The notes under the pieces were generated by a model, which was not told where the DNA came from, made no database searches, and was given only the letters and a program-made list of their open reading frames with translations. Shown in pieces: positions 1 to 6,825 of a stretch of DNA of 13,819 nt (its first letter is position 1; every line of letters starts with the position of its first letter). The translations under genes and the position numbers were made by a program. The DNA is from Actinomycetota bacterium. Lineage in GTDB: Bacteria; Actinomycetota; Humimicrobiia; Humimicrobiales; Humimicrobiaceae. Location: NCBI GenBank assembly GCA_028695395.1, contig JAQVJB010000042.1:1-13819 (forward strand), in the 5' to 3' direction.

Positions 1-783
1 TTATTCTTCAAGAACTTCTCCTTTTTCAAATTTTTTCCAGGGCATTGACTTTTTCTCAACAAAATCAATAAGTCTGATAAACAGGATGCTAAGTACTGTA
101 ATAATGAGTATTGCCCCAAAAACTTTATCTGTAGCAAATGAATGCTTTGCGCGGAGCATAAATACTCCTATTCCGTCTTTGCCTCCGACCCATTCGCCTA
201 TGGTTGCGCCCATAATACTATATGTAGCTGCTATCTTAAGTCCTGAAAAGAATCCCGGAAGAGAATAAGGAAGTTTAATATACCTATATATATGCAGCTT
301 ACTTGCTTTCATTGATTTAAGCAGATTTATCTGCTCAAAATCGGAATTAGCAAATCCGGATAATAAACTGACTGTTATTGGGAAAAAACATATGAGTATT
401 ACTATTATTATCTTAGGCAGCAGGCCGTATCCAAACCATATGATAAAAAGAGGCGCAAGCGTGATTATAGGTATTGTCTGGGATGTTATAAGAAGCGGAT
501 AGAGCATTTTATTTATTATTTTAAATGAATCCATTAGAACTGCTGTTATAAAAGCAAGTACTATGGCAATGAAGAATCCTGACAGGGTTTCAATAATTGT
601 TATCATAAGGTCAAACCAGTATAGTTGGAAATTCGTAAAAACCGATAATAGTATTTTTGTCGGTGCAGGAAGAATGTATTCCGGAACAGATGCTGTTCTT
701 GATACAGTTTCCCAGAGTGCAAGGATAAAAATAAAAAAAAGCACAGGTAAAAAATTAGAAATAATATTTTTTTTCTTTTTCAT
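1..783 (-). CDS. ABC transporter permease, ThiX/SsuC-type, probably thiamine-precursor uptake
   Basis: Inner-membrane permease of a BPD-type ABC importer, 260 aa and complete (stop codon at positions 3-1). Hydrophobic segments lie near residues 8-28, 60-85, 95-118, 122-145, 180-197 and 220-241, giving about six helices. The cytoplasmic loop that contacts the ATPase is at about residues 150-176, ending in the I-K-L-P signature, and E197-W-V-G-G followed by G-I-G matches the nitrate/sulfonate/taurine/thiamine-precursor permease family. It starts 22 nt after thiN on the same strand, behind a TPP riboswitch, so a substrate such as HMP or a thiamine breakdown product is inferred from context. No clear ribosome binding site precedes the ATG. 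The partner binding protein and ATPase are not in the window and may lie beyond its left edge. The family is well supported; the substrate is not proven by the sequence. Confidence 0.85.
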   Translation of the reverse strand: MKKKKNIISNFLPVLFFIFILALWETVSRTASVPEYILPAPTKILLSVFTNFQLYWFDLMITIIETLSGFFIAIVLAFITAVLMDSFKIINKMLYPLLITSQTIPIITLAPLFIIWFGYGLLPKIIIVILICFFPITVSLLSGFANSDFEQINLLKSMKASKLHIYRYIKLPYSLPGFFSGLKIAATYSIMGATIGEWVGGKDGIGVFMLRAKHSFATDKVFGAILIITVLSILFIRLIDFVEKKSMPWKKFEKGEVLEE

Positions 784-805
784 TTTTTAATAAGTAATTG
801 ATTTA

Positions 806-1465
806 TTAAATTTCCTTTATAATAAGCAGGATTCCTTCAGAAAAGTTTATTTTTGCCATATCTTTAATAAAAATATTGCTTAAACCTCTTATCGGGGAAA
901 ATAAAAGTTTCTCATCCTCCAATTTATACTTCAAACCTTCGGTCTTTACAAAATAGGTATAAGGTGTCATCGAAAAGATAGATATTTTCTTTCCAAAGCT
1001 GCCGGATATGCTTGCAGGCTTTCTTAATATGAACATTTCGAATTCCTCATCAATTATCTTTAAATCGATTTCATTATAATTTTCAGAAAACAGATTAAAT
1101 ATGTTTGCCAGGCTGTGGTCTATACGTTTTCCAAGAGCCCCTATCACAGTGATTTGCCGGCAGCCTTTTTTTACGGCAAAATCTATTGCAAGCTGTGTAT
1201 CGCTTTCATTTTTATTTTTCGGGAATTCTAAAATTTCTATTTTGCTGTTCAATAAAGAAAAATGTTCTATGTCATGCTTGGAAACGCTATCCATATCGCC
1301 TATGATAACATCAGGACATATTCCCATTTTTTTGCATACAGAAACAGCACCGTCTGCCGAAACTACCAGGGTTTTTTTATTAAAAGAATAATAATTTTCA
1401 AGATTATTCTTTATTTTATGTAAATCTTTTATTTCACCGTTTGACACTATTAAACAATTCCTCAT
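806..1465 (-). CDS. thiN: thiamine pyrophosphokinase
   Basis: Transfers pyrophosphate from ATP to thiamine to give thiamine diphosphate, in the cytosol; 219 aa, usual length. Family motifs are visible: D38-G-A, the metal-binding G-D-M-D-S at 56-60, the S-D-T segment at 88-90, and G-A-L-G-K-R-I-D-H at 109-117 where most relatives have G-G-R-x-D-H. The C-terminal half has the G-L-K-Y-x-L and S-N motifs of the thiamine-binding domain. The ATG is supported by an AAGGA ribosome binding site (1473-1477 on the plus strand) 7 nt upstream. It is the first gene of a TPP-riboswitch-controlled operon with the permease downstream, which fits salvage of imported thiamine or precursors. Small departures from consensus (N86 in place of the usual Asp of the K-D-x-T-D stretch, and K112 for Gly) are conservative or in loops, so I expect activity. 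Confidence 0.93.
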   Translation of the reverse strand: MRNCLIVSNGEIKDLHKIKNNLENYYSFNKKTLVVSADGAVSVCKKMGICPDVIIGDMDSVSKHDIEHFSLLNSKIEILEFPKNKNESDTQLAIDFAVKKGCRQITVIGALGKRIDHSLANIFNLFSENYNEIDLKIIDEEFEMFILRKPASISGSFGKKISIFSMTPYTYFVKTEGLKYKLEDEKLLFSPIRGLSNIFIKDMAKINFSEGILLIIKEI

Positions 1466-1564
1466 TCTTATATCCTTAATTTTTAATTTAAGTAAATTTT
1501 TTATATAAACTTAAAAAATATAAAAAAACCGTAAAAGCAAAAAAAATTACTAAACAAATTACAA

Positions 1565-1600
1565 AATAAAAAAACCGCTTTACATGTAAATGCAAGCGGT
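1565..1600 (-). terminator. intrinsic terminator of the TPP riboswitch
   Basis: On the minus strand, ACCGCTT (1600 to 1594) pairs perfectly with AAGCGGT (1580 to 1574) around a 13-nt loop that contains the palindrome TTTACATGTAAA, and a run of seven T residues follows. It sits directly after the aptamer and before thiN, so it is the expression platform: it should stop transcription when TPP is bound. Its 5' arm can pair instead with the aptamer core (see the findings). Confidence 0.9.
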
Positions 1601-1605
1601 CCGAA

Positions 1606-1696
1606 AAAAATTCCTACGCTAGCATTACCTAGGTCAGGTTCTAAGGGTCGATTGATAATTTCAATCCTCTCAGCTAAAAAAGCTCCCCGAACTTAA
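1606..1696 (-). promoter_or_regulatory. TPP riboswitch (THI element) aptamer
   Basis: Read on the minus strand, the conserved TPP aptamer blocks appear in order: GTTCGGGGAGC (1692 onward), the CTGAGAGG pyrimidine-sensor segment (1673-1666), a perfect variable P3 hairpin GATTGA/TCAATC (1666-1650), ACCCTTAGAACCTGA (1648-1634), and the pyrophosphate-sensor segment GGTAATGCTAGCGTAGG (1629 to 1613). P1 closes with AAGTTC pairing to GAATTT (one G-U pair). The element lies between a promoter and thiN, on thiN's strand. TPP binding is expected to reduce expression of the thiN-permease operon. Confidence 0.97.
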
Positions 1697-1734
1697 ATTA
1701 AATTTTTAAAAAAACAAAATTTCTTAACATATTA

Positions 1735-1763
1735 ATATTAGTAAAAAAAATCTGTCTTGTAAA
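1735..1763 (-). promoter_or_regulatory. promoter for the riboswitch-thiN operon
   Basis: Minus-strand -35 TTTACA (1763-1758) and -10 TAATAT (1740-1735) are separated by exactly 17 nt. The predicted start, near 1728, is about 30 nt upstream of the aptamer, as expected for a riboswitch leader. Assigned by eye from vegetative sigma-factor consensus. Confidence 0.65.
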
Positions 1764-1767
1764 TAGG

Positions 1768-1794
1768 TTAGCCCTTTTGGCTTTTAAATGCTTT
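1768..1794 (+). promoter_or_regulatory. possible degenerate CIRCE operator for HrcA
   Basis: The HrcA operator consensus is TTAGCACTC-N9-GAGTGCTAA. Here TTAGCCCTT (1768-1776) and AAATGCTTT (1786-1794) stand at the exact N9 spacing, matching 7/9 and 5/9 positions. The site overlaps the -35 region of hrcA. The right half is poor and the region is AT-rich, so this is a candidate only. Confidence 0.3.
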
Positions 1795-1808
1795 TTTTAT
1801 AGTATAAT
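1777..1808 (+). promoter_or_regulatory. hrcA promoter
   Basis: A perfect -10 hexamer TATAAT lies at 1803-1808, 26 nt before the chosen hrcA start. No good -35 stands at the ideal distance; TTGGCT at 1777-1782 is 20 nt away. The weak -35 and the overlapping CIRCE-like repeat would fit a repressed or autoregulated promoter. Confidence 0.5.
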
Positions 1809-1834
1809 ATTATCCTGTAAAGGAAGTGTATAAA

Positions 1835-2881
1835 ATGAAGCTCAATCAGAGAAAAAAAGAAATATTAAAAAGCATAATAGAAAGCTTTATAGAAAAAGCT
1901 GAACCAGTGTCATCCAGTTATATTGCTGAAAATATTAATATGAATCTTAGTTCTGCAACAATCAGAAAGGAAATGTCCGAACTGGAGGAAATGGGATTTT
2001 TATCTCATCCTCATACATCTGCAGGGAGGATACCTACTGATCAGGGATACAGATATTATGTTGACAGTATCTTACTTGGAGGACATCTTATTAAAGTAAA
2101 CCCGGGCAGCCGGGGGCTTCCTATGAATATTCCTGTAGATAAAAATATGGATTTTGAAAAAATACTCGTTCTTGCCACTGAGCTTCTTTTCAAATTTACA
2201 AATTACCTATCCATGATAGTCGCTCCAGAAATAAACAAAAGCAAATTCAGGCATATAGAATTAATCAATTTTGGAAGTAATAACAGATACATGTTTATTC
2301 TTATTACTGATTCAGGCAGGGTAATGAAAGCTTCTTTTGAGATTGAAGGCGGATATAATGATCTGGATCTTCAGAGAGTAAGAAATATACTTAATACGGA
2401 ATTAAAGAATAAATATATTAATGAAATCAATGAAAACCTTAAAATAAAAATCCTTGATAACGAAGGCTCTCTTCTTTTTATGATAAAGAAAATTTTAAAA
2501 TTAATAAAAAGCTTCAAGGAAAATACAAATTATTACAATCGAATATTTATAAGAGGCGCTTTAAGCATATTGAAAGACCCTGAGTTTATAGATTTTAATA
2601 AAGTAAAAAATATAATAGGGCTTCTGGAAAATGATTATCTTCTTATGAAAATACTTAAAAATTATTCATGTGATGAAGAAATAAGCGTAAGGATAGGAAG
2701 TGAGATTTACGGACAGGATACCTGCGATTTAAGCCTGGTATCAACCAAGTACTGCTATGATGGCAGTTCTATCGGTTCAATAGGCATAATAGGCCCTAAA
2801 AGAATGGATTACCTGAAAGTCATAAATACGCTAAGCGTATTCAGGGAGAATCTTACAGATGTGCTTAATTTAAAAAGCTAA
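1835..2881 (+). CDS. hrcA: heat-inducible transcription repressor HrcA
   Basis: Repressor of class I heat-shock genes; binds CIRCE operators as a dimer and is kept folded by GroEL in well-studied relatives. The 348-aa product has an N-terminal winged helix with the family signature S-A-T-I-R-K-x-M-S-x-L-E-E-M-G-F-L and P-H-T-S-A-G-R-I-P-T-D-x-G-Y-R (about residues 40-78), a central GAF-like domain, and the C-terminal signature G-x-I-G-I-I-G-P-K-R-M-D-Y. I start it at ATG 1835 because AAGGAAG (1820-1826) ends 8 nt upstream; an in-frame GTG at 1826 would sit on top of that ribosome binding site. dnaJ follows after 162 nt, with no grpE or dnaK between them. A degenerate CIRCE-like repeat in front suggests autoregulation. 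Confidence 0.95.
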   Translation: MKLNQRKKEILKSIIESFIEKAEPVSSSYIAENINMNLSSATIRKEMSELEEMGFLSHPHTSAGRIPTDQGYRYYVDSILLGGHLIKVNPGSRGLPMNIPVDKNMDFEKILVLATELLFKFTNYLSMIVAPEINKSKFRHIELINFGSNNRYMFILITDSGRVMKASFEIEGGYNDLDLQRVRNILNTELKNKYINEINENLKIKILDNEGSLLFMIKKILKLIKSFKENTNYYNRIFIRGALSILKDPEFIDFNKVKNIIGLLENDYLLMKILKNYSCDEEISVRIGSEIYGQDTCDLSLVSTKYCYDGSSIGSIGIIGPKRMDYLKVINTLSVFRENLTDVLNLKS

Positions 2882-2994
2882 GCTTGTAAAGTTAATATTA
2901 AAAACATTTTTAAGATTTCTTCTCAGGCTGGAAATCAAAATAAAATACAAGGCATTATTTTGCATTTTTTTCAATTTCTATTAAAATAAAATAT

Positions 2995-3022
2995 TTGCTT
3001 ATGATTATTTAATGAATATATT
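2995..3022 (+). promoter_or_regulatory. putative dnaJ promoter
   Basis: TTGCTT (2995-3000) and TATATT (3017-3022) with a 16-nt spacer lie in the hrcA-dnaJ gap. The predicted start near 3029 leaves a short leader with the GAGGGA ribosome binding site (3033-3038). I see no CIRCE repeat in this gap. Confidence 0.45.
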
Positions 3023-3043
3023 TTATAAACCAGAGGGATTTAA

Positions 3044-4183
3044 GTGGTATCAAGGAAAAAAGATTATTATGAAATTTTAGGAGTTGAAAGAACCTGCACA
3101 ATCGAGGAGATTAAGAAATCTTACAGGAAACTTGCAAGAGAATATCATCCTGATGTCAATAATGGGGACTCTGAAAAAGCTGATAAATTTAAAGAAATTT
3201 CTGAAGCTTATGCGGTTCTAAGTAATGAAGAAAAAAGAAGACAGTATGATAATTTTGGTTTTTCAAACAGTCTTTTTGATAATTTTGACTCTGAAAGTGT
3301 TTTCAGTGAATTTGGTTTTGGCGATATTTTTAATATGTTCTTCGGTGGTTTCGGTGGTGGCTCATATTCATCAAGGACATCATCAAGGAGGCAGTCAAAA
3401 GGCAGCAATATAGAAACAAGAGTGGAAATAAGCCTGAAGGAAGCTGCTTTTGGAGTTGAAAAGGAAATACAATATACTGTAAATGATCTTTGTGAAGATT
3501 GTAAAGGTACCGGCAGCACCAAGGAAGATGGAATTGAAAGTTGCCATGTTTGTAACGGTACTGGACAGGTAAGAAATACAAGGCAGACATTTATAGGAAA
3601 CATAGTAACGACTTCCGTCTGCGGTAATTGTAATGGAACCGGACAGATAATTAAGGAACCTTGTAAAAAATGCTCAGGTAAAGGTTATTACAAACAAAAG
3701 AAATCGGTTCAAGTCAAAATACCGCCTGGAATTCATGAAGGTGATAGTATAAGAGTTTCTAGCAAAGGCAATTCTCTTGGAAGAGGTTCAATTAATGGAG
3801 ATCTTTTTGTAAATGTAAGGATAACCCCGCATCCTGATTTTAAAAGAAATGGAAATGATATTATTTCAGGGATAAATATATCTTTTACCCAGGCTATACT
3901 GGGTACGAAGGTTGACTTTGAGACCCTTGACGGAAAAGAAGAAGTCTTAATAGAGCCAGGCATACAGCCGAATACGAAAATTATCTTAAAATCAAGGGGA
4001 ATGGTAGAATTTAACGGATATAGGAGAGGCGACTTTATCATAAATGTAAATGTTAAAATTCCCACAAAACTTACAAAAGATGAACTGGAATCCTTGAAGG
4101 CAATAGCGCATAATCATGGTGAAGTTGTAGGCGATGGGAGCAAATCTTTTTTTGCCAATCTTAAAGATGCATTTAGAAAATAA
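3044..4183 (+). CDS. dnaJ: chaperone protein DnaJ
   Basis: Co-chaperone that delivers unfolded protein to DnaK and stimulates its ATPase; 379 aa, full length. The J domain covers residues 5-70 with H35-P-D. A Gly/Phe-rich linker runs from about 80 to 125. Four intact zinc-binding C-x-x-C-x-G-x-G repeats start at C150, C167, C193 and C207, and two beta-rich substrate-binding domains follow. The start is GTG 3044, with GAGGGA (3033-3038) 5 nt upstream. It is a canonical type I DnaJ. Its position right after hrcA resembles dnaJ2 of Actinomycetota, which usually carry a second dnaJ with dnaK and grpE elsewhere. rsmE begins 14 nt downstream. Confidence 0.97.
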   Translation: MVSRKKDYYEILGVERTCTIEEIKKSYRKLAREYHPDVNNGDSEKADKFKEISEAYAVLSNEEKRRQYDNFGFSNSLFDNFDSESVFSEFGFGDIFNMFFGGFGGGSYSSRTSSRRQSKGSNIETRVEISLKEAAFGVEKEIQYTVNDLCEDCKGTGSTKEDGIESCHVCNGTGQVRNTRQTFIGNIVTTSVCGNCNGTGQIIKEPCKKCSGKGYYKQKKSVQVKIPPGIHEGDSIRVSSKGNSLGRGSINGDLFVNVRITPHPDFKRNGNDIISGINISFTQAILGTKVDFETLDGKEEVLIEPGIQPNTKIILKSRGMVEFNGYRRGDFIINVNVKIPTKLTKDELESLKAIAHNHGEVVGDGSKSFFANLKDAFRK

Positions 4184-4197
4184 TATTTGTTTTTAGA

Positions 4198-4962
4198 ATG
4201 AGCAATCCTTATTTTTTTATTGATTCTGAGAATATTTCAAGTAATGAAATAATAATTGACGGTGATAATCACAACCACCTGACAAAAGTACTTAGAGCAA
4301 GGATAAAGGAAAAAGTAGATATCTCCGATAATAAAGAATACAGGTATACCGCAGAAATATTTGAGATAAATAAAAAAAGAACCCTGCTTAAAATTACTGA
4401 GAAAAGAAAAATCACAGAAGAAAAAATAAAAATATCCCTATTCCAGTGCATGCTTAAAAGATCTTCGATGGAACTTGTCATACAAAAAGCAGCAGAGCTT
4501 GGAATATATGATATTTTCCCGGTAAAAAGCAAGCGGGTAGTAACAGAAGATAAAAGCGGTGTTCTTAAAACGAAAAGGTGGGAAAAAATTGCCGAAGAAG
4601 CGTCAAAACAGTGCAAGAGGGATTTTATTTTAAAAATAAATGGAAGAATTTCTTTTGATGATATTGAGCCTTTAAGTTTTGATATAATGTATTTACCTTA
4701 TGAAGAATTGGATAAGGCATCCTTAAAGGAAAAAAATGTAATTAACGATTTGAAAGATCTGAGAGATAAGGCTAATCTTTCACAGAATTTAAAAATTGGT
4801 TTTATAATTGGCCCAGAGGGGGGTTTTGAGGAAAGCGAGGTGCATAAACTCACGCTTAAAGGAGCAAAAGCACTAAGCCTTGGCAGCAATATACTGAAAG
4901 CAGAAACTGCATCCATTTTTCTTTCATCAATAATTAAATATACTTCATCTGTTTTTATCTGA
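4198..4962 (+). CDS. rsmE: 16S rRNA (uracil1498-N3)-methyltransferase RsmE
   Basis: SAM-dependent SPOUT-class enzyme that methylates N3 of U1498 in 16S rRNA; 254 aa, typical size. The N-terminal PUA-like domain (about 1-75) includes H-N-H-L-x-x-V-L-R. The SPOUT knot carries I204-G-P-E-G-G-F and, near the C terminus, L-S-L-G-x-x-I-L-K-A-E-T-A, the SAM-binding loops of this family. It follows dnaJ by 14 nt and has no recognisable Shine-Dalgarno sequence. TAATAT at 4181-4186 could be a -10 element placing a transcript start close to the ATG, but no good -35 goes with it, so cotranscription with dnaJ is also likely. The dnaJ-rsmE linkage is widespread. Confidence 0.95.
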   Translation: MSNPYFFIDSENISSNEIIIDGDNHNHLTKVLRARIKEKVDISDNKEYRYTAEIFEINKKRTLLKITEKRKITEEKIKISLFQCMLKRSSMELVIQKAAELGIYDIFPVKSKRVVTEDKSGVLKTKRWEKIAEEASKQCKRDFILKINGRISFDDIEPLSFDIMYLPYEELDKASLKEKNVINDLKDLRDKANLSQNLKIGFIIGPEGGFEESEVHKLTLKGAKALSLGSNILKAETASIFLSSIIKYTSSVFI

Positions 4963-4991
4963 TATCATTTAACTATCTATTGTAGTTTTAT

Positions 4992-5019
4992 TTGTCTTAT
5001 CTTTAATTATTACTTTAAT
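4992..5019 (+). promoter_or_regulatory. putative mtaB promoter
   Basis: TTGTCT (4992-4997) and TTTAAT (5014-5019) with a 16-nt spacer lie in the 69-nt rsmE-mtaB gap. The predicted start near 5026 is about 6 nt before the mtaB ATG, and no Shine-Dalgarno sequence is present. Confidence 0.45.
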
Positions 5020-5031
5020 GTTTTTGAAAAT

Positions 5032-6381
5032 ATGGAAGCTAATATAAATAAAAATAATAAGTTTTCGATTCTAACTCTGGGCTGCAAGACAAATCAGAGT
5101 GAGTCGGATGAAATAGCATATAAGCTTTCAATTGCCGGAATGCTTTATACCGGCGATTATTTAACTGCTGATGTTGTTATTATAAATACCTGTACTGTTA
5201 CGCTTGCCAGCGATAGCAAGGTAAGGCAGCTTATAAGAAAAGTAAAGAAAAAAAACCGCAAAGCTTTGCTGATAGTTACAGGCTGTTATGTTGTCTTGAA
5301 TGAAGATTTTTTGCAGAAGGAAAATATTGGGAAAATCTTTAGCAATGAGAAAAAAGCTGAGATTCCTGATTTTGTGATTAATAGATTTGGCAGAAAGACT
5401 CAAATTAATGCGGAAAGTAGTAAAGAAGACGTTTTTTCGCAGATACACACAAGACAATTGATAAAAATACAGGATGGCTGCAGACAGAAATGCTCTTATT
5501 GCATTGTCCCTTTCGTGAGAGATAAATACATAAGTGAGCCTCCGGAAAAGATTATCAAGGAAATAGACCTAATCTGCAGGGCAGGTCTTGAAGAAATAGT
5601 TCTGGCAGGAACGCATATAGGAAAATACGGGATTGAAATTTCGCAAAACATAGACAAGGATTCCATCAAAAAGAATAAAGATATTTATAGTCTTAAAAAC
5701 CTGCTGGAACTCATACTGGAGAAGACTGATATTAAAAGAATAAGGTTAAGCTCCATAGAGGTAAATGAATTAAGTGAAGAGCTGATAGAGATTATTGCAA
5801 ACAGCAGAAGGATTGCAAAACACTTGCATATCCCGCTTCAAAGCGGCAGCGACAGGATACTAAAGCTGATGAAGAGGCCTTATAATATAGAATTTTTTTC
5901 AAAAAAATTAATTAAAATAAAAGAAAAAATCCCGGAGATAACATTTACAACAGATGTTATAGTAGGATTTCCTGATGAAAGAGAAGAAGATTTTTATAAA
6001 ACAATAAATTTGATTGAAAAATTTTTATTTTCAAAAGCACATGTTTTCAGGTTTTCGCCAAGGCCGGGTACAGCTGCGGAAAATATGGAAAAACAAGTGG
6101 CTGAAAATATTAAATATTTCAGAGCTTTATTGCTGAGAAATTATTGTGACTTAATCCGTAAAAAGTATATTCAGGGTTTTTTAAAAAAGAGGGTAAGTGT
6201 TTCAATTGAAAAAATAGATAAAGAAAAAGAGGAAGCTTACGGAATGAGTGAAGAATATATCAAGACGATGCTTTCCTTAAAAAACGGAAAGGCTTCAGAG
6301 CATATATCACAGGGCAGGATATATGATGTACTGGTTACAAAGATAGATGAGAACAGGTTGGTTGGAAAACTGCTGGATTAA
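5032..6381 (+). CDS. mtaB: tRNA t6A37 methylthiotransferase MtaB
   Basis: Radical-SAM methylthiotransferase that converts t6A to ms2t6A at position 37 of ANN-decoding tRNAs; 449 aa. The N-terminal UPF0004 domain provides three cluster cysteines, C18 (in L-G-C-K), C54 (N-T-C-T-V-T) and C85 (T-G-C-Y). The radical SAM core has C150-x3-C154-x2-C157 within D-G-C-R-Q-K-C-S-Y-C. H-I-P-L-Q-S-G-S and T-D-V-I-V-G-F-P-x-E follow, and a TRAM-like tail ends the protein. The N-T-C-T-V-T motif points to MtaB rather than MiaB or RimO. It has no Shine-Dalgarno sequence; a promoter-like pair ends just before the ATG. Two iron-sulfur clusters imply an oxygen-sensitive enzyme. Confidence 0.95.
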   Translation: MEANINKNNKFSILTLGCKTNQSESDEIAYKLSIAGMLYTGDYLTADVVIINTCTVTLASDSKVRQLIRKVKKKNRKALLIVTGCYVVLNEDFLQKENIGKIFSNEKKAEIPDFVINRFGRKTQINAESSKEDVFSQIHTRQLIKIQDGCRQKCSYCIVPFVRDKYISEPPEKIIKEIDLICRAGLEEIVLAGTHIGKYGIEISQNIDKDSIKKNKDIYSLKNLLELILEKTDIKRIRLSSIEVNELSEELIEIIANSRRIAKHLHIPLQSGSDRILKLMKRPYNIEFFSKKLIKIKEKIPEITFTTDVIVGFPDEREEDFYKTINLIEKFLFSKAHVFRFSPRPGTAAENMEKQVAENIKYFRALLLRNYCDLIRKKYIQGFLKKRVSVSIEKIDKEKEEAYGMSEEYIKTMLSLKNGKASEHISQGRIYDVLVTKIDENRLVGKLLD

Positions 6382-6389
6382 TGTATTTT

Positions 6390-6417
6390 TTGTTTTTTAA
6401 CTTTTAATAATTATAAT
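6390..6417 (+). promoter_or_regulatory. promoter upstream of hinT
   Basis: TTGTTT (6390-6395) and a perfect TATAAT (6412-6417) are separated by 16 nt in the mtaB-hinT gap. The predicted start near 6424 gives a leader of about 37 nt carrying the strong hinT ribosome binding site. Confidence 0.6.
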
Positions 6418-6449
6418 ATTAATGTTATGTTAATCTTTAATACTTTTAC

Positions 6450-6455
6450 AGGAGG
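6450..6455 (+). promoter_or_regulatory. hinT ribosome binding site fixing a TTG start
   Basis: A full AGGAGG consensus ends 5 nt before TTG 6461. It is the strongest Shine-Dalgarno sequence in the window and supports translation from TTG. Confidence 0.85.
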
Positions 6456-6460
6456 TTATT

Positions 6461-6802
6461 TTGGATTGCATTTTCTGTAAAATAGCAAATAAGGAAATGG
6501 ATAGCAATATTGTTTTTGAAGATGAAGATTTTGTTGTATTTAAAGACATCAATCCTGTTTCAGACGTTCATTTACTGATAATACCAAAGATGCACATCGA
6601 ATCCTTGATGGAGATAGACAAGCTTGATGCATCAAAGGTAAAAAATATGTTTAATATAATAAATAAAATGGCAGAAGATTTTGGCATAAGCACTGAAGGA
6701 TTCCGTGTTGTTACAAATATTGGAGAATCTGCATGCCAAAGTGTCAAACACTTACATTTTCATATAATCGGGGGCCGGAAATTCGGATGGCCTCCCGGGT
6801 AA
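6461..6802 (+). CDS. hinT: HIT-family purine nucleoside phosphoramidase (HinT-like)
   Basis: Histidine-triad hydrolase of the HINT branch, acting on nucleoside phosphoramidates and acyl-adenylates in characterised relatives; 113 aa, usual length. Visible features are the N-terminal D-C-I-F-C-K-I (Cys3 and Cys6 often bind zinc with histidines), the catalytic triad H97-L-H99-F-H101 in Q-S-V-K-H-L-H-F-H, then G-G-R and the C-terminal W-P-P-G. The start is TTG, set by AGGAGG at 6450-6455. It has its own promoter and is followed by phoH after 23 nt; the two are probably cotranscribed. The linkage of a HIT protein to phoH in this cluster is seen in other Gram-positive bacteria; its cellular substrate is unknown. 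Confidence 0.95.
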   Translation: MDCIFCKIANKEMDSNIVFEDEDFVVFKDINPVSDVHLLIIPKMHIESLMEIDKLDASKVKNMFNIINKMAEDFGISTEGFRVVTNIGESACQSVKHLHFHIIGGRKFGWPPG

Positions 6803-6810
6803 AAAAAAAT

Positions 6811-6816
6811 AAGGAG
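6811..6816 (+). promoter_or_regulatory. phoH ribosome binding site fixing a TTG start
   Basis: AAGGAG ends 9 nt before an in-frame TTG at 6826 and lies just downstream of the hinT stop (6800-6802). It makes an upstream ATG inside hinT (6733) unnecessary. Confidence 0.75.
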
Positions 6817-6825
6817 AAAAAGCAC

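Larger units (their letters stand above)
1466..1834. other. divergent regulatory region between thiN and hrcA
   Basis: This 369-nt gap holds no gene. From left to right it contains the AT-rich untranslated leader of thiN (about 1466-1564, no further structure seen), an intrinsic terminator, a TPP riboswitch aptamer, a minus-strand promoter, a CIRCE-like imperfect inverted repeat and the plus-strand hrcA promoter with its ribosome binding site. Confidence 0.85.

Noticed and set aside
2951..2971. Possible terminator after hrcA (GCATTATTTTGCAT followed by T residues)
   Set aside because: The two GCAT copies are direct repeats and do not form a GC-containing stem.
2882..3043. CIRCE operator or remnant grpE/dnaK between hrcA and dnaJ
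   Set aside because: No half-site resembling TTAGCACTC or GAGTGCTAA is present, and the AT-rich gap has no coding trace.
3208..3603. 131-codon open frame on the minus strand within dnaJ
   Set aside because: It lies wholly opposite conserved dnaJ codons, has no ribosome binding site and encodes no recognisable domain.
6733..6825. N-terminal extension of phoH from an ATG inside hinT
   Set aside because: It overlaps hinT by 70 nt in another frame and has no ribosome binding site. An AAGGAG site stands in front of TTG 6826, which gives the normal family length.
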